DNA from: Coraliomargarita sinensis
GTDB taxonomy: Bacteria > Verrucomicrobiota > Verrucomicrobiia > Opitutales > Coraliomargaritaceae
Reading direction: 5' to 3'
NCBI RefSeq assembly: GCF_003185655.1
Contig: NZ_QHJQ01000013.1
Location: 21,006 to 85,005, forward strand
Length of the DNA stretch: 64,000 nt
The notes under the pieces were generated by a model that was not told the DNA's origin, did not search any database, and saw only the letters and a program-made list of their open reading frames with translations. A program made the position numbers and the translations under genes. Positions 49,175-58,001 of the stretch are shown in pieces. Position 1 is the first letter of the stretch, and every line of letters begins with the position of its first letter.

Positions 49175-50487
49175 ACGCCACTCAATCGGTCGATAATTAA
49201 TCCGGGCTGTTCCGGTTTGTCAGGCGAATATTCCAGGGCCGTCTGCAGGCGCGCCTCGGCTGCTTCTAGTTTATCGGCGTCATTGTAGTGGATGATTGCC
49301 ATCACCTCACCGGGTTGAAGCCTGTCGCCCGGCTTCTTCCTGAAGACAAAACCAACCGCCAAATCGATTTCCGATTCGGCATGGGCTCTTCCGGCACCGA
49401 GCAAGCGGGCCGCCTCTCCCACGGCAAGGGCATCCAGCTTGCTCAAGTAGGCAGGCGCGTCTCCCGGATAGCAGAGCTCGAACCGTTCCCGGGCCCGGGG
49501 GAATCGACCGTAATCTTCAATCACGGCGGGATCACCGCCCTGGGCACACACAAGTTCGCGAAAGGCATCCAGGGCACGGCCATCGGTGATCGCCGCTTCC
49601 ATTCGTTCTTCGGCTTCGTCCGGTCTTTGACAAATGCCTCCGAGCAGGAGCATCTCTGCCACCAGGGCATAGCTCACCTCCATCAGGTCGGGCGGACCCT
49701 TGCCTTTCAAGCAGTCAATCGCCTCCACCACTTCCAGACTGTTGCCCACAGCCTTTCCGAGGGGTTGATCCATGCGGGTGATCAGCGCAGAAGTCGGTTT
49801 CCCCACTCCACGGCTTATTTTGACCAGTGCTTCGGCCAGCTCGCGCGCCTCTGGTTCGGTCTTCATGAAGGCGCCGCGTCCGCACTTCACATCGAGCACC
49901 AGGGCGTCGATCCCCTCGGCGAGCTTCTTGCTGAGAATGCTGGCACAAATCAGGGGGATGCTCTCCACCGTCGCGGTCACATCGCGCAGGGCGTAGAGCT
50001 TGCGGTCGGCTGGTACCATGTCGGCGGATTGCCCGATCAGGGCGAGGTGCGCCTCACTCAGTTGTCGCCGATAAGCGGCATCGTCGAGATCGACGCGAAA
50101 ACCGGGAATGGCATCGAGCTTATCCAGGGTGCCCCCGGTGTGCCCGAGACCGCGCCCGCTCATCATCGGCACACAGAGCCCGCAGGCCGCAGCCAGGGGG
50201 GCAAGAATCAGAGAGACCTTGTCGCCCACTCCGCCGGTCGAGTGTTTGTCCACTTTCGGGCGACTGATTTCCGACAGGTCCGCCACCCGACCCGAATGCA
50301 TCATGGCTTCCGTTAACCAGGCGGTTTCCGCCTCGCTCATCCCGCGGAGGACGATCGCCATCAAAAGCGCCGAAGACTGGTAGTCGGTAAACGCCCCCGA
50401 AACCACTCCGTCCACGAATTGCCCGATCTCGTCTCTGGAGAGAGCGAAGCCGTCTCGTTTCCTGGCGATGATCTCCTGTGCGAACAT
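49171..50487 (-). CDS. Thymidine/pyrimidine-nucleoside phosphorylase
   Basis: The 438-residue protein phosphorolyses thymidine or uridine. Signatures are the phosphate-binding KHSTGGVGDKVSLILAPL, the family motif SGRGLGHTGGTLDKLDAIPGF, VESIPLICASILSKKLAEG, LVLDVKCGRGAFMK, and the C-terminal VGFVFRKKPGDRLQPGEV. DeoA-type and Pdp-type enzymes are not easily split by eye, hence no symbol. It is the first gene of the salvage operon; the promoter lies within 50,488-50,719. Confidence 0.93.
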   Translation of the reverse strand: MFAQEIIARKRDGFALSRDEIGQFVDGVVSGAFTDYQSSALLMAIVLRGMSEAETAWLTEAMMHSGRVADLSEISRPKVDKHSTGGVGDKVSLILAPLAAACGLCVPMMSGRGLGHTGGTLDKLDAIPGFRVDLDDAAYRRQLSEAHLALIGQSADMVPADRKLYALRDVTATVESIPLICASILSKKLAEGIDALVLDVKCGRGAFMKTEPEARELAEALVKISRGVGKPTSALITRMDQPLGKAVGNSLEVVEAIDCLKGKGPPDLMEVSYALVAEMLLLGGICQRPDEAEERMEAAITDGRALDAFRELVCAQGGDPAVIEDYGRFPRARERFELCYPGDAPAYLSKLDALAVGEAARLLGAGRAHAESEIDLAVGFVFRKKPGDRLQPGEVMAIIHYNDADKLEAAEARLQTALEYSPDKPEQPGLIIDRLSGV

Positions 50488-50578
50488 GCTAAAAAGTTAG
50501 GCGACCGCCTGCCCCCAGGCCATCCAGAATTCAAATTTCTTTTCATTTATGGACACGTCTGGAAACCGGGAGTGCGGG

Positions 50579-50614
50579 GCGTCTCGCACCGCACAGTTTT
50601 GCAGTGCGAGACGC
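50579..50614. repeat. Long perfect inverted repeat upstream of the salvage operon
   Basis: GCGTCTCGCAC (50,579-50,589) and GTGCGAGACGC (50,604-50,614) pair over 11 bp with a 14-base loop; flanking AGTG/CACT could extend it. It lies in the 232-bp divergent spacer between the thymidine phosphorylase and the helical-repeat protein genes and could be an operator, an attenuator, or a member of an intergenic repeat family. Confidence 0.55.
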
Positions 50615-50719
50615 ACTGCTTTCCCGAAAAGAAGCTTCCAGCAGTGCCCTTGACTGTTCTTCTAGGTCAGCCTGATTTTTTCTGCGTTACTTTGTCCCGG
50701 GAACGGCTATACAGAAAAC

Positions 50720-52654
50720 ATGCGTCAGTTAAGTTTCTTTCTCGTCTTTGTTTTCTCGATCGTTGCGGGCTTCCTCATCGCCCGCCTTCTCCCCTCCGGG
50801 CCGGAAACCCCCGCCACAGAAACGGCACCAGCCACAGGCAGTCCGACGACAAGCACAGTCGTCGCGCCCGGCCTGAGCTCCGGCGACGACACTGCAGAGG
50901 TCCAGGCCGCCGCGACCACCCCGGTCGAAAACCTCTCGCTGGAGGAAAAAATGAACCGCATCGAGAAGCTGAAGCTGACCGCTTCGATTGAGAACTCGAT
51001 TCAAACTCTCGAGCTCATTGCCAGCATGTCGGAATCAGAACTCAAGGGCATGCTTCAGGAAATGGGCCAGCGCGGGATGGGCAGTATGAGCGATTGGATG
51101 ATGCCCTACCATGTCTTTACCGCCTGGGTGGAAAAGAATCCGCAAAACGCCTACAGTTTTCTCGAGGAGGAGGCAAATCCGATGCAACAGCAGATGTATA
51201 CCAGCTCCCTCTTCTCCGCCTGGGCGGCGACCGATCCTGACGCCGCTTTGGCTGCCGTGGAAAAGATCGAGGACAAGCAAAAGCGCCAGCAGGCTTACAA
51301 TGCCATCACCATGGCGATAGCCGGCAAAGACCCGAACCGTGCCTACAACATGCTGTCCTCCCGCGATGACACCAATTCATGGCAGTATCAAATGGTCTTC
51401 ATGCTCTGGGCGGGACAGGACATGGACGCTGCCATGGCCAAAGTGGATGCCATGGAATCCGGCGAGGAAAGAACCTATGCGCTTTCCGGCATCATCAGCG
51501 GCATGGCCAGCAAGAACATCAACCGGGCCGCCGATTACGCGGTCTCTCTCGACAACGACCAGGAACGGGAGCGTGCCCTGCAAACCGTCATGAGTACCTG
51601 GATCAATCAGGACATCGAAGGCGCGATGGCATTCCTCAGCCAGATGGAAGAAGGCGAGACCAAGAACCAGGTGATTCAAAACTCCATCTGGTCGCTTGCG
51701 CGCAGCGACCCCGAACGTGCCATGGAACTGGCCCAAACCCAAATGACCGGTCGCGCTCAGGACAATGCCATCTCGAATGTCATCCGGCAAATCGCCCGAC
51801 AGGAACCGGAAAAAGCGGCCGAAATGATCGCCAACCTCCCCTACGGACGGGTGTATTCCAGCTCGATTCGTTCGATCGCCCGGGAATGGGGCGGCGAGGA
51901 TCCCATGGCCGCTCTCTCCTGGGTGGAAACCCTTGGTGATGGCGAAGAAAAGGACCGGGCCTACAGTAGTATTCTCAGCAGCTTTGCCCGCAACAAACCG
52001 GACGAAGCCAAAGTTTATCTCCAGCAAATGCCGGAGGGGGACAACCGTGTCGATCTGGCGGAAAACATTGCCCAGAAGATGGCCGACAACGATCCGCAGG
52101 AAGCTCTCTTCTGGGCCCAGTCGTTGCAGGATGAGGCCGCCGTCGAACGCGCCTCGCATGCCGCCATCTCGAAGTGGGCCTCCCAGGATCCGCAGGCCGT
52201 GGTCAATTACTTGCAAACCTCCGGTGGCGAAAGCCAGTTGGAAGAGCATGCCGGGACTATCGCCGACAACTGGGCCCGCACGGACGTCGAAAGCGCTGCG
52301 GACTGGGCTCTCGGACTGGAGGGCGCGGCCCAGGAACGAGCGGTCGAGCAGGTGTCCCGCGAGTGGTTGGAACACAATACCGAAGAGGCCTCGATCTGGA
52401 TCGCCGACCTGGAATCCGGCCCGGCCCGCGATAGTGCGGTGCGCAATCTCGTCAACCAAGTCTACCGGTCCGACCCCGAGTCCGCCTTTGCCTGGGCCAC
52501 CACCATCGGCGATGCGCGCAACCGGGAATACAACTCCGAGCGCGTGATCCGCGAAATGAAGCAGGAGGGCAAATCCAACGAAGCCCGCCAGGCCATTCAA
52601 AGGAGCGATCTCAGCGATAAGGAAAAAGAGAATCTACTCAAGAAACTGGACTGA
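50720..52654 (+). CDS. Secreted/anchored helical-repeat protein
   Basis: The 644-residue product has an N-terminal membrane anchor (MRQLSFFLVFVFSIVAGFLIA), a T/S/P-rich linker to about residue 75, and then ~14 degenerate helix-pair repeats of roughly 30-38 residues. Each repeat has W(A)-x2-DP-x-A as its recurring core (AWAATDPDAALAAV, SLARSDPERAMEL, KWASQDPQAVVNY, NWARTDVESAADWA). It resembles TPR/Sel1-type solenoids and is probably a periplasmic or surface protein-binding scaffold. I recognise the style from Verrucomicrobia but not a named family. Several other species carry many paralogues; here it is single. Confidence 0.68.
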   Translation: MRQLSFFLVFVFSIVAGFLIARLLPSGPETPATETAPATGSPTTSTVVAPGLSSGDDTAEVQAAATTPVENLSLEEKMNRIEKLKLTASIENSIQTLELIASMSESELKGMLQEMGQRGMGSMSDWMMPYHVFTAWVEKNPQNAYSFLEEEANPMQQQMYTSSLFSAWAATDPDAALAAVEKIEDKQKRQQAYNAITMAIAGKDPNRAYNMLSSRDDTNSWQYQMVFMLWAGQDMDAAMAKVDAMESGEERTYALSGIISGMASKNINRAADYAVSLDNDQERERALQTVMSTWINQDIEGAMAFLSQMEEGETKNQVIQNSIWSLARSDPERAMELAQTQMTGRAQDNAISNVIRQIARQEPEKAAEMIANLPYGRVYSSSIRSIAREWGGEDPMAALSWVETLGDGEEKDRAYSSILSSFARNKPDEAKVYLQQMPEGDNRVDLAENIAQKMADNDPQEALFWAQSLQDEAAVERASHAAISKWASQDPQAVVNYLQTSGGESQLEEHAGTIADNWARTDVESAADWALGLEGAAQERAVEQVSREWLEHNTEEASIWIADLESGPARDSAVRNLVNQVYRSDPESAFAWATTIGDARNREYNSERVIREMKQEGKSNEARQAIQRSDLSDKEKENLLKKLD

Positions 52655-52734
52655 TTCGGCGGCAGTTTCAATTCTGCCGGATTAAGTCAGTATTCTTCTT
52701 GTTGTGGTCTCTTTTCTGCTAATGCTCGGCATTA

Positions 52735-54162
52735 ATGAATTTACTTGCTTCCAAACCCGGCCGCCTGGTGGCCTTCGGCGGACTTTATCTTAGCGAAGGG
52801 ATACCCGGCGGTTTCCTCATGATGGCGATCGCCACGGAAATACAACGCCGCGGCATGGAAGGCGCCTCCATCTATAGCGCCTTCATCGCACTATTGGCCC
52901 TGCCCTGGGTTTTTAAATTCATGATGGGGCCCTTCGTGGACAACATCCGGCTCAAGCGTTTTGGCGCCCGTAAACAATGGATTGTGTTGTCACAGTCGAT
53001 CATGGTGCTGGCGCTCGGGATGGCCATGTTCTTCCTGCCGGAAACAATCGACGTTCCGGAAAACGAGGTGAAAGGCATCCTGGCGACCATTGAAGGCCTT
53101 TACTTGTCGGGCATCGTCCTCTTCGGCGGACTCTTGTTTCTGCACAATTTCTTTGCCGCCACACAGGACGCGGCCATTGACGCCATGGCCTGTCAGGTGC
53201 TGCGGGAAGAGGAACGCGGCCTCGCCAATGGTGTGATGTTCAGTTGCACCCATGCCGGCTACCTGCTCGGCGGCTCGGGTGCCCTCTGGCTCAAGGGGAG
53301 CTTCGGAAGCTTTGAAGCGTCCAGCATGGTCGTTCTGGCCTTCATGGGCTGTATCCTCACCGGAGTGATTTTTCTGATTAAGGAAAAATCGGCGGCTCAG
53401 GAGATCGCCGACGGAGAGCTTCCCGCGCCGGAACCGGGACACAGCGGCTGGCAAGCGGCCAAGGAACAGATCATCGACTACTTCAAAACCATCTGGAAAG
53501 ATATCTTCCTCTCCAAGAACGGCATCCTCTCCGTTATGCTGGCCCTGACCCCGATCGGCGCGCTGGCGCTGAGCATGCTTTTGTCGACTTTAATGGCCCC
53601 GCGCCTGGGGATGACGGACAATGAAATTGCGGCGCTCAATACCGCCAGCACCTTTGTGTTTATCCCCTTCTGCCTGTTGGGCGGCTGGCTCTCCGACCGA
53701 TTCGACCGTCGCGTTGTTCTGGGAATCACCGCCTCCATGACCGTCATCCCGAGCCTCTGGATCGGCTGGCAATTCAAGCAGGCCGGCTGGGACCACCCGC
53801 CGGAAGCCATTGATGGCACCTGGCCGCGGGAAGAAGCCCTCATCGTCTCCTGGTGGATCGCCACCCTCGCCTTCTCCGTCTTCAACGGTCTCAAATACGC
53901 GGTGAAGAATGCCCTCTACATGGACATCGTCACCCCCAAGATCGCGGCAACGCAGTTCACCGCCCTGATGGCATTTACCAACCTGACCAATATCTACAGT
54001 AAGCTCTGGCAGGGGCAGGCCCTCGATACCATCAATGGCTGGAACTGGACGGTGTGGAATCTGATCTACGTCGATGCCGGCATCGGCCTGCTCTTCCTCA
54101 TCGTCCTCTACTTCATCAAACCGACGCCAAGGGAAAAAAGAGCCCCGGATATCGCCGCCTGA
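52735..54162 (+). CDS. AmpG-like MFS permease
   Basis: The 475-residue inner-membrane protein has about 12 hydrophobic segments. The first block YLSEGIPGGFLMMAIATEIQ, then LPWVFKFMMGPFVDN and AATQDAAIDAMACQVLREEE, match the AmpG/SLC33-type family, which imports GlcNAc-anhydroMurNAc peptides in enterobacteria; the DAxA motif is typical. Substrate here may be a muropeptide or another molecule. The gene is alone on the plus strand, with a spacer full of hairpins downstream. It has no link in this sequence to the beta-lactamase at 59,433. Confidence 0.82.
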   Translation: MNLLASKPGRLVAFGGLYLSEGIPGGFLMMAIATEIQRRGMEGASIYSAFIALLALPWVFKFMMGPFVDNIRLKRFGARKQWIVLSQSIMVLALGMAMFFLPETIDVPENEVKGILATIEGLYLSGIVLFGGLLFLHNFFAATQDAAIDAMACQVLREEERGLANGVMFSCTHAGYLLGGSGALWLKGSFGSFEASSMVVLAFMGCILTGVIFLIKEKSAAQEIADGELPAPEPGHSGWQAAKEQIIDYFKTIWKDIFLSKNGILSVMLALTPIGALALSMLLSTLMAPRLGMTDNEIAALNTASTFVFIPFCLLGGWLSDRFDRRVVLGITASMTVIPSLWIGWQFKQAGWDHPPEAIDGTWPREEALIVSWWIATLAFSVFNGLKYAVKNALYMDIVTPKIAATQFTALMAFTNLTNIYSKLWQGQALDTINGWNWTVWNLIYVDAGIGLLFLIVLYFIKPTPREKRAPDIAA

Positions 54163-54429
54163 TAACCGGACACGGACGAGACGCCTGTGCTACAGCAGCA
54201 GCTTTATACGAAATCGAATTAAAATTGATAGTATCCAACAGTTTATTTTGTAGCGATGGCAGCATGCCTCGGCGTAATCCGATGAAGACGGGCCCTCTGC
54301 CATCTTCATGCATAGCTATCGGGATAGAGCCAGAGACTGGCTCTGCTACATCAATCCGATTGAACATAATTAAATCGTACGTATCTTTCCCCTTCACTTT
54401 CACTTTTGTCTCCGCTGACCAGCGGATAC
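54163..54429. other. Intergenic cluster of GCTACA/TGTAGC hairpin repeats
   Basis: No gene is seen. The stretch contains TGTGCTACAGCAGC (about 54,186), TTTGTAGCGATGGCAGCATGCC (about 54,247), CATAGCTATCGGGATAG (about 54,309) and GAGCCAGAGACTGGCTCTGC followed by TACA (about 54,326). Most share a TGTAGC or GCTACA end next to a small hairpin; one, CATAGCTATCGG, resembles the GATGGCA core more than the ends. The same family is at 41,242-41,556 and 56,200-56,505. Confidence 0.55.
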
Positions 54430-54660
54430 AAAAAGGCCCCGCATGTGCCGTATGTGGGGAGTCCTTGGCCTTTTGCGTCTAAGGTGGGTGCTTTCCCGAC
54501 GTGTTTTTGTCTTCCGGTTTACGGCTGGACAGCCACCGCCGGGGGCTAGCTCCCGTTTGCTAAAGAGTAAAGGACAGAACTCCGTTAATTCTCGAACACT
54601 GCAGGGTAAGTTAGACAGTAGATGGACTTTCTTCTGAATCAACCGGAAAGCACCCTATTT
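54430..54660 (-). ncRNA. Putative structured RNA with own terminator
   Basis: On the minus strand, GGGTGCTTTCC (54,655-54,645) can pair perfectly with GGAAAGCACCC (54,496-54,486), closing a ~170-nt domain; an inner CCGGTT/AACCGG pair is also possible. It is followed by a strong terminator hairpin (AAAAGGCC/GGCCTTTT with inner CCCCGCAT/ATGTGGGG pairing, 54,431-54,474, then T tract on the minus strand). A TATAAA box lies just upstream (about 54,668-54,673). Size and closed form recall 6S RNA, but no 6S, RNase P or tmRNA signature could be confirmed. It may also be a decayed gene or a plus-strand element. The strand is inferred from the terminator and the TATAAA. Confidence 0.38.
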
Positions 54661-54697
54661 GCGTCGATTTTATAGCGCCTTGCTCGCGCCAACCCGT

Positions 54698-55159
54698 TCA
54701 CCAATTCGCCTCGCAACTCGCATGCCGCTTGCGATATTCACGCGACCAGGACGGGCGCTCCACTCTCCCGGCATAGATCGCCCATGAAACCGAACGGATT
54801 TCGGCCTCGCTGAGCGAGACCGGAGCCTTGAGCCCATACCGTGCCACCTCAAACAGCAGAAGACTGCTTTCCATTCGCGGTTTCTGGACGAAGGCGGTCA
54901 TCGCATCGACGAAGTCCTCCGGATCGGAGTGTCTGGCCAGATAGTGCGCACGCACGCCCCAGAGCGGCGGCGCCAGCATCGCATCCATCCTCGACTCCCC
55001 CACGCCATGGCATGTGTGGCAATGCGTGCCCATCAGCGCGACACCCTGCTCAATCGCACCTTCGGGGGCTACGCTCAGATCGAGCTCCGCCTTGCGCTCA
55101 CATGCCACAAAAGACATCGGCAACAAAAGACAGAGGATGCGTGCCCGCCTAGGCTTCAT
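54698..55159 (-). CDS. Small c-type cytochrome lipoprotein
   Basis: The 153 residues start with a lipoprotein signal (RILCLLLPMSFVAC). One heme-binding CxxCH is present (GTHCHTCHGVGESR, about residues 45-58) and MDAMLAPPLWG provides a likely axial Met. The C-terminal half has a helical VSLSEAEIRSVSWAIY. It is a mono-heme, membrane-attached electron carrier. It overlaps the cupin gene by 4 bp (55,156-55,159) and follows it in one transcript. Confidence 0.85.
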   Translation of the reverse strand: MKPRRARILCLLLPMSFVACERKAELDLSVAPEGAIEQGVALMGTHCHTCHGVGESRMDAMLAPPLWGVRAHYLARHSDPEDFVDAMTAFVQKPRMESSLLLFEVARYGLKAPVSLSEAEIRSVSWAIYAGRVERPSWSREYRKRHASCEANW

Positions 55160-55524
55160 GGCTCCAAATCAAGGTAACACTCGGGCCGGAAACGCGGCGT
55201 GCAAATGGCCAGAAAGATCAAATCCTCATTCCCGCGGCTCATAATCCGTTGCCGTACTCCGGGCGGGATGCGCACCACATCCCCGGGGCCGACTTCAGTC
55301 GGAGGCAACTCCCCGACCTCCACTCGCCCGCGGCCGGATTGTATCACATAACGCTCGGCCGTCCCCTCCAGCCGATGCCAGGCTGTCGTCACACCTGCGG
55401 CCACCCGCGCCCGGGCAATCGAGACATCCGGATCGCTGCCATCATTGGACAGCTCCAAAATCGCACAACGCTCGGAAGTGTCGTATTCCTGCGAGGCCCC
55501 GTGCTTTATGATTTCCGGTTTCAT
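55156..55524 (-). CDS. Small cupin-domain protein
   Basis: The start at 55,524 yields MKPEIIKHGASQEYDTSERC and ~122 residues, a single cupin barrel. The two cupin motifs read TTAWHRLEGTAERYVIQSGRGRVEVG and VGPGDVVRIPPGVRQRIMSRGNED; motif 1 keeps one His and the Glu, and the second His pair is partly replaced. It probably binds a small ligand or metal; the reaction is unknown. The longer open frame upstream overlaps the next gene and is not used. Confidence 0.8.
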   Translation of the reverse strand: MKPEIIKHGASQEYDTSERCAILELSNDGSDPDVSIARARVAAGVTTAWHRLEGTAERYVIQSGRGRVEVGELPPTEVGPGDVVRIPPGVRQRIMSRGNEDLIFLAICTPRFRPECYLDLEP

Positions 55525-55574
55525 GGAGTGGCTGAACTTGCTGCGTTGTTGGCCCTTGGGATGTCTTTTTCGAT

Positions 55575-55817
55575 TCAGGCCCGCCGCTTGCAAGTCTGAC
55601 CCTGACGACCAGCCAAGAGATACGCGGTCGGTCCAAAAACCGGAATCAGAAAGACCACGAGGAGCCAGACACCTTTCATCGTGCCATTCATCTTCGTGTT
55701 CATCGCACAATGCACCAGATAACATATCGACAATCCGTAGCCCAGGACGGCAAAAAGGACTAGAATCTCGGCACCTGAAATATTCTGCAGGAATCCAGAT
55801 ATAACATGGGGCCTCAT
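55575..55817 (-). CDS. Small PLDc_N-type membrane protein
   Basis: The 80-residue product has two membrane helices: ILVLFAVLGYGLSICYLVHCA and GVWLLVVFLIPVFGPTAYLL. The second, with P-x-F-G-P, is the signature of the phospholipase-D-nuclease N-terminal (PLDc_N) domain found at the start of cardiolipin synthases and as stand-alone proteins. It ends in a basic QTCKRRA tail. Role unknown. Confidence 0.72.
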   Translation of the reverse strand: MRPHVISGFLQNISGAEILVLFAVLGYGLSICYLVHCAMNTKMNGTMKGVWLLVVFLIPVFGPTAYLLAGRQGQTCKRRA

Positions 55818-55863
55818 ACGCTGGGTTCAGATGTGACAGTCAAGCCAGTCGTTGACGCGAGTA

Positions 55864-56199
55864 CTAGCGTAAACCGGGGGAGACATTCAATTTGGGTTGA
55901 GAGTCGAACGGAGAATTGGAGCTGCTGCACATCATGGGCGCAAAAAACAGCAGAAAGACCAAAATACCGATTACCGCCATAATAATCTGTAACGTGACGT
56001 ATCGATTGGCCGCTTTGCCGACAGAATCGTCACTCCGGTCTTCAAACTGATAGTTCTTTGTGGGGTAATTTGCGCGCTTTTGCGGGGCGCTACTGTCCCC
56101 GGAAAGGATTTTCTTTTTAGCCGCTTCAAACTCTTCTGAGCTAAGAGCGCCCTGCTCTTTGAGATCGGCCAGCTTGGATAGTTCGTCAGATATACTCAT
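55864..56199 (-). CDS. Small SHOCT-domain membrane protein
   Basis: The 111 residues begin with a SHOCT domain (LSKLADLKEQGALSSEEFEAAKKKILSG, with its hallmark short helices and L..GxLt..EFe..K..lL pattern, read as split blocks). A linker leads to one membrane helix (QIIMAVIGILVFLLFFAPMMC). The short C-terminal tail would be outside. SHOCT is a protein-binding module often fused to membrane segments. It lies 46 bp upstream of the PLDc_N gene. Confidence 0.75.
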   Translation of the reverse strand: MSISDELSKLADLKEQGALSSEEFEAAKKKILSGDSSAPQKRANYPTKNYQFEDRSDDSVGKAANRYVTLQIIMAVIGILVFLLFFAPMMCSSSNSPFDSQPKLNVSPGLR

Positions 56200-56505
56200 T
56201 TATTACCCGTATTCTAAATGTCACCCTAGCCCTAAAGCTTTCGGCTTCAAGGTAATCTTATTTCTTATTTAAAGGGGGCTGGCCCGATTGCTTGACCGTA
56301 GCGATGGCACGCGAGTGCCGTCGATTGCCGTACGTAGTTAAGAGTACTTACCGTAGTCGCTCTGCTTATAGCCGTGCGACCCGAATCGGCTAAAAGGCAG
56401 CACATGCCAGCTGGGGTGACCGCCTGAAGCGGGTTACTTACCTCCAGCAGCAGAAAACACGCGTCTACCGATTATCTAAGTGGTATTATAGCTTATCAAA
56501 AACAG
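56200..56505. other. Intergenic region with dispersed hairpin repeat
   Basis: The 306 bp have no gene. GTAGCGATGGCACGCGAGTG (from about 56,298), followed by CCGTCGATTG, is almost identical to the reverse complement of 41,450-41,485. Further TAC-G palindromic bits (CCGTAGTCGCTCTGC) follow, and AAGTGGTATTATAGC near 56,480 resembles the hairpin arm at 44,606. Confidence 0.55.
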
Positions 56506-57306
56506 CTAGTTCGTCTCAGCTTTACCCGACTGTCCGCTCCTTGTCTGCCCGAACAACCAGCTTAGGGCTTCGTCGTCGCGGTATGCCCGATCCCATGAAT
56601 TGTGCCCCACGCCTTCATACTCGGTGTACCGCACCTTGCCCCCGACCCGCTCCAGCGCGGCTACCATGTCCCTGGATCGCTGCGCCTTGACCACGGTGTC
56701 GGCCCCGCCGTGGAAGACCCAGATGGGAATGTTCCTGATCGTTTCTGCCAAAGCGGTGTCGCCCCCGCCGCAGACAGGCATGGCCGCGGCAAATGTCTCC
56801 GGCATGCGTTGGATGATATCCCAGGTGGCGTAACCTCCCATCGACAAACCGGTTACGTAGATCCGCGAGGCATCGACCGGGTAGGTTTTCCGGACCTCCC
56901 GCAAGAGCTCGACGACCAGTCGCATGGATGCGGAGGGCTTGTCCGGCATGATGTGGGAATCCGCGCCCCAGGGCGTATTCACCCACTTCTCGCCGGCAGG
57001 ACATTGCGGGGCGACAATGATCGCGGGTTCGTCATTTTCCTTCAGGTAACCAAGGATGTCTTTGGCTCCATGCACGAGCTGTTTCAGGTTATCGCTCCCT
57101 CTCTCCCCCGCGCCGTGAAAAAACAGGACCAGGGGATAGGACTTCGAGTTGTCCATTTTCCCGGGCAGGTGAATTCTGTAGTTTAACGAAGCCTCTCCCG
57201 AAGACGCGTAAACCTTTGCCTCAAAATGTTCCTCTGCCCCCATTGCTGTGTTTAACATGACCATGCAGGCCAGCGGGGCGACACGAATTAAATAATTGGG
57301 CTTCAT
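56506..57306 (-). CDS. Secreted alpha/beta-hydrolase, PHB-depolymerase/esterase-like
   Basis: The 266-residue product has a signal peptide (VAPLACMVMLNTAMGAEE). The alpha/beta-hydrolase features are YPLVLFFHGAGERGSDN (oxyanion HG), nucleophile elbow YVTGLSMGGYATW (G-x-S-x-G), the Asp in WVFHGGADTVVKA, and the His in YEGVGHNSWDRAY. It belongs to the group of dienelactone/feruloyl-type and poly-hydroxyalkanoate depolymerase-like esterases, often encoded with polysaccharide-degrading genes in this phylum. Substrate unknown. It is the last gene before the cassette-like region. Confidence 0.87.
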   Translation of the reverse strand: MKPNYLIRVAPLACMVMLNTAMGAEEHFEAKVYASSGEASLNYRIHLPGKMDNSKSYPLVLFFHGAGERGSDNLKQLVHGAKDILGYLKENDEPAIIVAPQCPAGEKWVNTPWGADSHIMPDKPSASMRLVVELLREVRKTYPVDASRIYVTGLSMGGYATWDIIQRMPETFAAAMPVCGGGDTALAETIRNIPIWVFHGGADTVVKAQRSRDMVAALERVGGKVRYTEYEGVGHNSWDRAYRDDEALSWLFGQTRSGQSGKAETN

Positions 57307-57623
57307 TCTCTACTCCTCTCATTCCTCGATATGGCATAGTTCTAAGAGTTTTCCACCCTCGCTCAAACTCTATTCGCACATTCGTATTGGAACACTGCCG
57401 CATTTCACGCAGATCCGAGCTTCCAGGTGCTTCGGTCCGCTTCGCTGGAGGGCCCTCGCGGGCGAGTTGGAGAGGATTTATTAGATGACTTCTCTTACTC
57501 CCTTCCTCGCTGTCTCTAGCCCCGCGGTTGTAAAATTAAATTTCTTTTCTATTCCCTGGAGAGATCACATGGCATGAAGCCGGAGGCGGTATGACATTGT
57601 GACCATCGTCTGGTTGGCCATGG
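57307..57623. other. Intergenic boundary of the cassette-like region
   Basis: No gene is seen in these 317 bp. Near the end, GACCATCGTCTGG (about 57,600-57,612) resembles the outer motif (CCATCGTC) of the recombination-like sites at 59,409 and 61,503, so a terminal, decayed site may lie here. The base composition changes at about this point. Confidence 0.45.
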
Positions 57624-57887
57624 TTAGCGCTTGATATCTGATATGCACTTTAATGCTCCTTGAAATACCTTAGGGTTCTGAAGTCTTTCTAATCCTGTTA
57701 TGATGCTATTATCTTCTGCAATTCCTGAAAGTTCCCTGATGAACTCTTGGATGCTCCTCAACCTCACGTTTTCGGGGTAATCAGCAATCTTCAGTATCCA
57801 CTCCCTGCATTTCGCGTTCTCGCAGATTGCTTGAATCAACGCTATATCATCTTCTGAAAAACCGCTTTTTTGAGTCGGTGCTGTCAT
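57624..57887 (-). CDS. Cassette gene: small hypothetical protein
   Basis: The start at 57,887 (MTAPTQKSGFSEDDIALIQA) gives 87 residues. The protein is soluble and helical with no recognised domain; it has one cysteine pair (CENAKC). It is the last minus-strand gene of the cassette-like array. The attC-like site lies just upstream. Confidence 0.55.
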   Translation of the reverse strand: MTAPTQKSGFSEDDIALIQAICENAKCREWILKIADYPENVRLRSIQEFIRELSGIAEDNSIITGLERLQNPKVFQGALKCISDIKR

Positions 57888-57904
57888 GTTGTTTTCTTTC
57901 ACCC

Positions 57905-58001
57905 AACCGTAGGGCACTGGCAACCCAGCCTGTGAGTTTTGGATTTTAGGTGGTTGTCGAAAGCCGGGCGGCGAACATGGGGTTGACCAGCTCCGACTGG
58001 A
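57905..58001 (-). repeat. attC-like site 1
   Basis: Arms CTGGCAACCC (57,917-57,926) and GGGTTGACCAG (57,980-57,990) pair with one bulged base; AAC/GTT is at the inner end of the box, as in R''/R' boxes. Outer motifs are CCGTAGGG and CCGACTGG. Confidence 0.55.

Noticed and set aside
54430..54660. tmRNA or RNase P RNA
   Set aside because: No tRNA-like end, no GAGGAAAGTCC-type P4 region, and too short for RNase P RNA. Kept only as an unassigned structured RNA.
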